The notes beneath the pieces were generated by a model. That model was not told the DNA's origin and did not search any database. It was given only the letters and a program-made list of their open reading frames with translations. Positions 56,108 through 64,000 of a stretch of DNA of 64,000 nt are shown piece by piece. The position numbers were made by a program, and so were the translations under genes. Within the stretch, counting starts at the first letter, position 1. Each line of letters begins with the position of its first letter. Origin of the DNA: Papio anubis (taxonomy: Eukaryota; Chordata; Mammalia; Primates; Cercopithecidae); NCBI RefSeq assembly GCF_008728515.1, contig NC_044996.1:102431287-102495286 (forward strand). The letters are read 5' to 3'.

Positions 56108-56946
56108 TCTTTTCTTCTTTCTTAGACAAAGGTTTTTTGTTTCACCTTTTGTCAACAACATTACACAATGTCAGTGATTAAATATTCCTCTCTTCCCTCA
56201 AAATATTTTATTGGTCTAAGTTCTAAACAATTACTATACTTATTGTTAAGCTTCAATAATTTATATATACACTTCAAATTAGCACATTTTTGTAACATTT
56301 ATTTAATAAACTTTGTATTCAAATTAATGAAAATTAATTTAGAGAACTCCCATTTATATGGTGGGTCCTCAACACATGCCCAATCAGCTCCACACTCCTC
56401 TCAAGAATAAGTCCATAATGGTTCAGAATCATTCAAGCTCACTTCAGCACAGTTTCCATCTCTTATCCCTGTGTTATTACACATTATTGTGTGTATATAA
56501 TAGATTTGAAATAAACAATGATAGCACGGTGATGATAAAAATAAAGAGAGCTTGAGTTACTTTAATTCTGCTCTTTCTGTCAATCTCTGTAAACATTTAG
56601 AATTTTTATTTGAGTTTAAACTTTAAAATGATGAAACAGGATGTGAATTGTAAGGAGAGATATTTTTGTTTGGTAAATCTGAAATTTAGTTTATAGATGA
56701 AATCATCTTATTGAATTTAAATAATATCATTAAAATTAAAATGTATTCATCTCCTCAATTTTTAATTATTTGTATTAATACTAAAGACCAAATCAAGAAA
56801 ATGGTCATTATTATTTATTATTGTATAGTTATTACTGCAATAATGTTATCATAGAAAGGAAGGGGTTGTTAAAAAATGATCTACTCCTGTGTGAAATGAG
56901 CTGTGTTGATTCGATAGATTATTTTAGAAAATACATCTGCCAAATT
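56108..56946. other. No gene seen
   Basis: AT-rich unique sequence. Open frames here are short and featureless. Confidence 0.5.
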
Positions 56947-57319
56947 TGTGTTACCAAAACACCAGGGGATTGGTCTAGGTCCCATTGCTCACTGCACAGA
57001 AAGCCAATCACTGAGACAGTGAGTATTGCCAGGGAAGAAGGCTTTTTATTTGGGTGATGTAGAGAGTTGGGAGCCAAGTCTCAAATCCATTTCTTCCAAC
57101 CAACTAAAATTGGGGGTTTACATAGGCAGTAAGGCATGTAACTACATGTGGGAAAACAGGAAACAGGGAGAGGTAAGGAAGCCATCATGATGAATGAGGG
57201 GTCTGGCATCTCATTGCCTGGATGCAGTGATCTGGTGGGTTTCAGTTTCTTGTCTGAGGATCAGTTTCCTGAGGAAGAAACTAAGGTAAGATAATTGGGC
57301 CAGTTTCGTTTGTATCACA
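56947..57319 (-). mobile_element. ERV1-like LTR, antisense
   Basis: On the minus strand it runs from tgtgatacaaacgaaactgg through 'cctgttttcccacatgtagt', then an AATAAA signal ('ccaaataaaaagccttcttc') and a U5-like part ending 'gttttggtaacaca'. TG...CA ends and the signal position suit an LTR of about 370 bases. No internal genes are present. Confidence 0.65.
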
Positions 57320-57354
57320 GTCTAACCACTCACATTAACACTTATTCTATCATT

Positions 57355-58245
57355 CAGCTATTCATTCATTCAACACTTGTTTATTGAGTCCTACTTTCTG
57401 CCCAGTATTATTCTACATGCTGAAGATGTAAGTTGGAACAGGAAAAATTCCATCGTCTCATAGAAATTACATCCTAGTACAGGAAACAGAAATCTAAATA
57501 ATTAAGATTTATAATATAGTACTATATAATAATAAATTCTGTGAAGAAACAAAATAAAGCAGGGAAAAGGAGCAGTGGGTGATGTATGTGTGAGGGAGTG
57601 TGATAGTTTAGATAGAGTGGTCAAGCAAGACCTCTGTGGAGGTGACATTTGGGCAGAATCCGGAAAAACAGCATAAGCAAAATGGCCATCTGTGGAAAGA
57701 GAATAATAGGTAGGAGGAACATCAAGTGCAAAGACTCTGAGGAAGAATTTTGCTAATCACTTTATAGGAGTAGAAAAGAAACCAGTGACATTAAAATAGC
57801 ATTAGTGAGAGCAGAAGGGTTAGATATGGGGTCAGATATTTGTTTGGTCTTGTCGGTTAGGGTAAAAGTTTCAAATCTGACTTTTAGTGAATGAGAAGCC
57901 ATTGGAATGTTTTGAGTCGAATATATCTGACTTACCTTTAATGGTAATCCCTCTGGTTTGGAGTAGAATAGTAACTTTATCTAACTTACCTTTAATGGAA
58001 TCCCTCTGGCTTCTTTGTGTAGACTAGACCAGAGGGGAGTGGGAAAGCAGAGAGACGTTTAGGAGTATATGTTCTCTCTTTAGGGGAGAGATAAAGTGTC
58101 TTTGACCAGGCAAACTGGGGTGGAGAGGGTGAGACCTTGTTGTATTCTTAATACATTTTGAGAGTAGACCAAAGATATTTCAGGATGCAGGAGAAAGTTA
58201 GCTTACGCAAATTAGCAGGATCACTAAAAGTAAAATTACAGAAGG
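57355..58245 (-). mobile_element. L2 LINE 3' fragment, antisense
   Basis: 'ttcattcattcaacacttgt' followed by 'ttattgagtcctactttctg', 'catagaaattacatcctagt', 'aataaagcagggaaaaggag', 'gacctctgtggaggtgacat' and 'agtgaatgagaagccattgg' gives the long complementary order of the L2 3' region. Well preserved for its age. Confidence 0.88.
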
Positions 58246-58560
58246 AGGTTAAATAAAAGAGCAAATCTTTAATGTGACTAAAACTGAATTATTTGGAAGA
58301 AGGATCATGTAGCACATTATCATTCAAAACACAATTCCAGGAGCTAATGCAGTGAGAGCTTGCATATTCAAATTGTTCCTGTTTTCAACCTAAGCATTCT
58401 CTTGCTCTGTCTCTGCAACTCAAATTTGGTTCAGATCAGTATTGCCTTTTTGTATCTGACATATATAACAAAATAGTAATTTCCAATTCAATTGCTTAAC
58501 ATTTTTAAAGAAATATAAAATACATGAAATAAATGGCACAAATCACAGGTTTTCTGCTCA
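58246..58560. other. No gene seen
   Basis: Unique sequence between L2 and the next old L1. Confidence 0.5.
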
Positions 58561-59560
58561 CAAAATAATAATATGAGTTACCATCCAAATAAGAACTAAA
58601 ATATTACCAGCATTCTGCAAGTGATCCCTGTGTTCCCTCCGAAGTGCAAACCCCATTCACCTCCTAGATGTAACCAATATCTTGTTTCCTAACCCCATGT
58701 TAATTTCCCGTGTGAATTTTATATAAATGGAAGCATGCAGCATGTGCTCTTTTATGTCTGGGTATTTTGCCCAACATTATATTCATGTGGACAATTCATC
58801 ACTATCATTGCACATAGCAATAGTTCATTAATTTTTATTGCTATATTTTACATGAATATACTCAATTCATTTATCCACTCTACTAATGAATATCTGAGCG
58901 ATTTTTTGTGTTTGGCCATTATGAATGATGTGTCTATGAACACTCTTGCACATGACTTTTGATGCACACAGATATGTATTTCTTTGGGCATATATCTAAA
59001 AATTATTTTATAGGATATGCAGTAAATAGTAAAACTCCCAATTTCCAGAAGTGGTTGTACCAATTTACAGTACTGCCCATAATATATGAGGGTTGTAGCA
59101 GTTCCAAATCCTTTAAATTCTTGATATTTTTATTCTTCTTAATTTTAGCCATTCTAGTAAGTATGTTGTGATATCTCATTGTGACTTTTTAATTTGCGTT
59201 TTTATTTTTTTTAATTATTTTTGAGACAGGGTCTCACTCTGTTGCACAGGTTGGAGTGCATGATCACGGCTCACTGCAGCCTCAATCTCCTGGGCCCAAG
59301 CCATCCTCCTGCCTCTGCCTCCAGAGAAGCTGGGACTACAGGCATGCACCACCACACCCAGATAATTTTTTATTTTTTATTTCACTGTGGAGACTCTCAC
59401 TATGTTGTACAAGCTGGTCTCAAACTCCTGGGCTCAAGCAATCCTACCACCTCAGCCTCCCAAAGTGCTAGGATTATAGTCATAAGCCACCATGACTGGT
59501 CTAATTTGCATATTTAATAATGAATAAAGTTAAGTACTTTTTCACACATCCCAAGGAATA
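58561..59560 (-). mobile_element. Old L1M fragment, antisense, split by an AluJ
   Basis: 'tttatccactctactaatga', 'ggccattatgaatgatgtgt', 'gtttctttgggcatatatct'-type order, 'gtggttgtaccaatttacag' and 'agccattctagtaagtatgt' match antisense late ORF2. It resumes after the Alu with 'aatgaataaagttaagtact'. Confidence 0.72.
59217..59502 (-). mobile_element. AluJ SINE, antisense
   Basis: A full-length diverged copy ('gagacagggtctcactctgt', 'cactatgttgtacaagctgg'). taatttgc occurs just before and after it, a target duplication in L1 sequence. Confidence 0.9.
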
Positions 59561-59880
59561 AGGAAAAGACTTGCATTTAAGTTTACAAATTCCCTTACAT
59601 ATATAGCTTTACGTGTATTCCATAAGCTATGACAGCTTGTGTTTTAATTATTATTCAATTTGGAATATTTTATAATCTATATGATTATTTCTTCTCTGAC
59701 CTATTGTCTATTTAAAGGTGTGTTTTTAAATTTTGAAACATGGGAATTTTCTGGTTATCTTTTTAAAAATAATGTCTAGCTTGCTTCCATTGTCATAAGA
59801 AACGTACTCTGAATAATTTTATTCCTTTGAAATATGTTATATGGTAAATTTTGGTAAATGACTCATATGTCCTTGTAAGA
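59561..59880. other. No gene seen
   Basis: Unique AT-rich sequence. Confidence 0.5.
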
Positions 59881-61024
59881 AATAAAATAATCTACAATTT
59901 GAAGAGTCAGTCTTTTATGCATGTCAAATTAGAACAAGCAGGAAACAAGCAGAAGATTTGAACAATAAGATACACAATTTTCATTTGCTTTGACATTTAT
60001 AGAAGAAGCAGAAAATATTTTCTGACCACAATAACACAGAAGTGGAAGTTAACAACAAAAGTAAAATGAAAAAAATTCACCTCTAAATTAAAGTGAAATA
60101 CAACTTTGTTTCCAAACAACCGATATAAGGGGGAAAACTATCAACCCCAAGATAAATGCATACCATTATATAAATGCTGTATATCAGATAAAAATTGAAG
60201 CATTGCTCTGAATAAAAATTTTAGCCCCAACTACTTATTATAATAATCAAGAAAAATAAATGTAAACTAAACTCAGTAAGTTAGGAAAAGAACATATTAA
60301 ATCTAAGGTAAAGAGAAAGGAAATTAAGTAAAAACAAATTATTGACATGGAAAACAAATTTGCTAGATTTAAAAAATAAATCAAAGAGCAAATGAGTAAC
60401 ATCACTGTATTAGTCAGAATAAACTAAGCTTCAGCTTAAATTATAAACAATCCCTAAATGTTAGTGGCTTATCACATAAATTTTATTTCTCGTGCACTCA
60501 AAGTCTACTGTGAGTTAAAAGACTCTCCAAGGCAGCTTTTTTTTTTTTTCCCCCATATAGTAACTCAACAACTCAGTTTTACTCGACTTGGGATTCTGCT
60601 TTATCAACACATGCCCTCCATGCTCACTGCAAGTAAGGAAGACACTCTGGAAGATTTCAGGACTTTTCACCCTCAGCCTGGATGTGACACATGCCCCTCT
60701 CCCTACTGCTCCCTGATTGTTGCGTAGAACTAATCACACGTGAGGCATGGTCTTCCATTTGCCCTGGAAAGACAGCAGAACTAAATACCTGTGGGTTACA
60801 GTGAAATGGCTATAACAATCATTAGTTAACTTAATCAAGGAAGAAAGGGAGAAAGTACAAATACCCTAAATAAAAAATACATATAATCAAGAAACAACCA
60901 CAGATACCAAGGAAATTAAAAGAATTGTATGACATTAATTTGCTCATCTCCATATAAATACATTTGTGATTCTGCATAAAATGATTGATTTTCTCAAAGA
61001 ATATAAATTTTCAAATTTATTCCA
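59881..61024 (+). mobile_element. Old L1M ORF2 fragment, split by an MLT1 LTR
   Basis: 'tctgaccacaataacacaga', 'ggaagttaacaacaaaagta' and 'ttagcccc'-containing sequence on the left, and 'accacagataccaaggaaat' then 'gattgattttctcaaagaat' on the right, follow ORF2 order across the MLT1 insertion. Confidence 0.55.
60416..60832 (-). mobile_element. MLT1 LTR, antisense
   Basis: It starts 'tgtattagtcagaataaact' and has 'taaatgttagtggcttatca', 'aattttatttctcgtgcact' and 'catgcccctctccctactgc'. It is the complement of an MLT1 LTR, with an inserted T-run at 60538-60550. Confidence 0.75.
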
Positions 61025-61028
61025 GGTA

Positions 61029-61480
61029 AGTGTAGAGGAGGAAAAATATATTTTCCTTCTACCCTTCTGAGTTCTTGGCTGGGGCTCCTATAATAAAAGA
61101 CAGATTAACAAGAGAAAAGTATACCCATTTATTTAATACAGGTTTTACGTGACATGAGAGCCTTCATAAGTAAATGAAGATCCAAAAGAAGTGGTCAAAC
61201 TTGAGTGTTTTTAATGCTTGGTTTGATAAAGAGTGGAAAGTCACAGAGCATTAGAATAGGATGAAAGGGTATGAGCTGGAGAAAACTTAGCAAGGCCTGT
61301 TTGTTTAGATTCTTCTTGTTCTCCCTGTGTCTTTGGTGATAAGGACACTTTTCCTGGTCACATCTTCATAACTCCTCCTCACCTCTCAATATCCTTCTTT
61401 CTTTGTTTCAACAGAAGTTGGTGTTTAAGCCTGAACTCTAAGCCACTGTTTTGAAAATTACTAATTCCTTGCATATTTCC
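61029..61480 (-). mobile_element. LTR of the 9600/39141 family, antisense
   Basis: 'gagttcttggctggggctcc', 'aaagacagattaacaagaga' and 'ttacgtgacatgagagcctt' match the 9600-10112 copy in the same (minus) orientation. The right end is unclear after about 61370. Confidence 0.7.
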
Positions 61481-61489
61481 TATGTATAT

Positions 61490-62256
61490 GTTAATGGAAA
61501 AGCCAGACTGTAAAATATTTTTAGAGGGTTTATTCTGAGCCAGTAGGAGTGAACACAGCTTGAGGAAACATAGTCTCAAACAATCCTGATAAAGTATACC
61601 CAACGTGGTCAGATTATAGTTTGATTTTATACATTTCAGGGAGGCAGGAGTTATAGGCAAAGGCACAAAGCAATATATGGAAGATATACATTGATTCGGC
61701 CCAAAAAGGCAGGATAACTTGAAGCAGGACCTTCCAGGTTATAGGTGGACTCAGAGATTCTTTAATTTGCATTTGGTTAAAAGAGTAAGGCTCTGTCTAA
61801 CACTTTGAGTCAACAGAAAGGAATGTTTTAAGTTAAGGATGTTATGTAGCAAGATTGATGGCCTTCAGACGGGACTTAACCCTTACCTTATATGGTCTTA
61901 GGTCTTGTTTATAATTTAGTATGCCACAGAGTATCTTTTGTCATTCTTATGATCTCTGTTTTAACATCAGTGCTGGTCAGTTGTGCCTAAACTCCAAAAG
62001 GGAGGGTATATAACAAGGAGTATCTGATCTCCTTTCCCATCACAGCTGGAAACTCAGTTTTTAAGGTTTCCTTGGGGTCCCCTTGGCCAAGAGAGGGTCT
62101 GTGCAGTTGGTGGAGGGCTTAGGATTTTTAGTTTACATATATATGAGGTATAGATGTTAGTAAACTTCTATTTGTTTTTCTCTTGTTAATCTGTCTTTTG
62201 TTACAGGGTTCTAGCTAAGAACTCAGAACGGACAGAGAAATTTATTTTTCCTCCTG
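61490..62256 (+). mobile_element. Second LTR, sense, adjoining the first in inverted orientation
   Basis: 'atggaaaagccagactgtaa', 'gggagggtatataacaagga' (TATA-like), 'ttccttggggtccccttggc' and the 3' end 'tctcttgttaatctgtcttt' ... 'ttttcctcctgtaca'. It looks like an ERV1-class LTR. The last ~95 bases are the near complement of the start of the antisense LTR at 61029. Confidence 0.6.
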
Positions 62257-62329
62257 TACAATGCCATGGAATAAGTGAACTACAATTTGTTTAATTATCA
62301 GTAGCTGATAGACATTTGACTTTTATTTT

Positions 62330-63880
62330 TTAAACTGAAATAAATTTTATCATATTGTACATATTGTTTAGCAATCTTTTAGATAAGTATTACACTTTTG
62401 TGATTTACTAATATTTATACTTAGAACTTAAATCTATTCATTTTCTTGCTGCATGTATTTATTGTCTGAATTTAAGAAAATCTATCAAGTTTCCTCTGAA
62501 TGGGCATTTTATATTTATACAATTTTTCTTATAAATAATGTTACAAAAAATTTCTGTGCATTCTCCTTGTGCACATGTGCAAATCAATACACTTTTAATA
62601 TTTATATTTATTCATATTATCCTAAAAGTAAACTCAAGATTTCTGGAACAAGGTAGCTTATGATTACTTACAGCAATAACCTCATTTGTTTCCCTTTGGC
62701 ACAAATCTTCCTTATTTTAAGGTGATGCGATGAGAGCCAGGTGTCATCCTACTGATACCATGTCCTGTATTGTAGGTGAGGAACCCAAAACTATGAATCT
62801 GGGAACTTATATAGACATTATACCCCATCCCCAGAGGGGTACTGCAATCTCCCTAATATAAACAATTTCTCCTTGGAAAAAAGAAGGGGAAGTTCTCCAG
62901 ACTTTGAAATGTAAATAAATGTCTTCAGGCGGAAGATAAAACAAAAATCTCTGTCCTCAGGTTTATAACCCCTGAGATGTTTTCATGGCACCAGGGAGAT
63001 AAGTTTTATCGTTTGAAAAGGAGCAGATGGCTTCAATCTAATACCCTAGGAATTTGAGGAGCCATGGGTCTGAGGTTAAGGAGGCTTTCTCTAGCAAGTC
63101 AATTTTCTCTCCTCAGGAAGTCAAACAGTGCAAAAACATGAAAATATTCAATTCTCGACATAAGTGTTTACTAGAAAACAATTAGAAGTGAAATTACTGG
63201 GTTGTAGGACACACATCTTCAACTTTTCTAACCACTGCTAAATTACTTCCCAAATTAGTGTTATCAATTTAAGCTCCCACTGATGGTGTACTAAAATTAT
63301 TGTTTCCTTACATCTTCATCCACAAATACTATGAAATATTATTTTTCGCTAACCAGATAACTCTGACATGGTGTATCACTGTTTTCTAAATTCTCATTTT
63401 CCTGATTTCTAGTAAGGTGGAGGATTTTTAAAAATGTATCGTCAATTTTAGTTTCCTCTTAACTGCTTGTTCACATTCTTTGCTCATTTAGATACTGAGT
63501 TATTTGTGTTATTATTGATTTGTAGGCATCATTATACATTCTGGAAGCTAATACTTTGCTACTTGCATGCATTTCAAATATATTCTCCCAGGCTGTGCCT
63601 TATCTCTCTAATCTTTCCACTCATCTAATGGTATTCTGATTTATATAAAAAAAAGTTAATTTAGTAAAAATGTATCAGTGTTTTGCCTTATGAAGATGTT
63701 TTGTTTCTAGCTTAATAAATCTCAAACCCAAAGTCATATGTATATTTTCCCATAAGTAATTTTGAAATTTTAGTTTGTTTTTCACATTTTGAGTTTTATT
63801 CCACTTGGAATTTATTTTTAATTATATTATAAAGTTTTCAACACACTTAGTTGTTATTTTTTATAAATAACTGTGAGGAA
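62330..63880 (-). mobile_element. Old L1M fragment, antisense, with a ~500-bp interruption
   Basis: The left piece has 'cttataaataatgttacaaa' and 'tccttgtgcacatgtgcaaa'. The right piece (from about 63150) has 'gtgaaattactgggttgtag', 'ttacttcccaaattagtgtt', 'aactgcttgttcacattctt' and 'ttattccacttggaatttat'. Together they follow antisense ORF2 order. Confidence 0.62.
62650..63150. other. Unidentified insertion in the antisense L1
   Basis: This block interrupts the L1 between 'aaactcaagatttctggaac' and 'actagaaaacaattagaagt'. It contains 'ggtgaggaacccaaaactat', 'accccatccccagaggggta' and 'tttcatggcaccagggagat'. It is richer in GC than the flanks. I do not recognise it; it is probably a repeat that I cannot name. 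Confidence 0.4.
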
Positions 63881-64000
63881 AGAATTTGAAATTATGGCCC
63901 TTAGATTAAATGTAATGTCCGAGTCCATTGAGGTAAAAGGATATTAAACTAGGGTTAGGAGGAGGTCTATGGAGAGACAGGTTTACAGCAAGATAGAGAT
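63881..64000. other. Window end, no gene seen
   Basis: A short terminal stretch with purine-rich 'gggttaggaggaggtctatg'. Nothing is identified. Confidence 0.4.

Overview
This is a gene-poor stretch of primate nuclear DNA. I find no intact protein-coding gene, no promoter or CpG island tied to a gene, and no prokaryotic feature. Nearly all of the recognisable content is interspersed repeats: Alu, L1, L2, MIR, MaLR and other LTRs, and mariner/Tigger DNA transposons. Two protein-gene retrocopies and one small-RNA fragment are also present. Two AluY copies (17831-18128 and 53866-54159) carry sequence states I associate with Old World monkeys: 'gagctgagatccggccactg' in the right arm and, on the complement, 'attacaggcttgagccaccg'. 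The source is therefore most likely a cercopithecid (macaque, baboon or guenon type) rather than an ape.

Layout. 1-13.5 kb: L1 3' ends, a MER2 element inside an old antisense L1, and a long L1M (8.2-12.8 kb) split by two later LTR insertions. This L1M holds a 36-bp minisatellite and a 55-nt perfect palindrome. 13.5-20 kb: antisense L1s, a cluster of Alus of different ages, and a 36-nt U2 snRNA 5' fragment flanked by target duplications. 21-24.9 kb: an HSMAR2-type mariner split by a MaLR (MST) element with both LTRs and also by an AluJ. 25.5-33 kb: MaLR and ERV-like LTRs, an L1 3' end, and a 2.5-kb mostly unique block with a G-quadruplex motif. 33.1-34.9 kb: a retrocopy of MSANTD2 in one continuous frame broken by three stops. 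35-44 kb: old L1M, an MLT1 element with internal sequence, more LTRs, and a locally duplicated and rearranged patch. 44.3-50.5 kb: an essentially full-length but broken L1 of the primate L1PA lineage. 51.6-53.8 kb: an antisense SMIM15 retrocopy whose 3' UTR is split by two Alus. 54-64 kb: Alus, an antisense L2, old L1 fragments, and LTRs lying in opposite orientations.

Nothing in the window works together as a pathway or operon; its content is a record of successive insertions. The features most worth a second look are the fold-back palindrome, the U2 fragment, the X/B local duplication at 41.9-44.0 kb, the possible L1 3' transduction and the MSANTD2 retrocopy. I see no evidence of a new biological system. 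Repeat family names come from memory of consensus sequences and were not checked by a search. Boundaries are usually good to within about 10-30 bases, less for old fragments.
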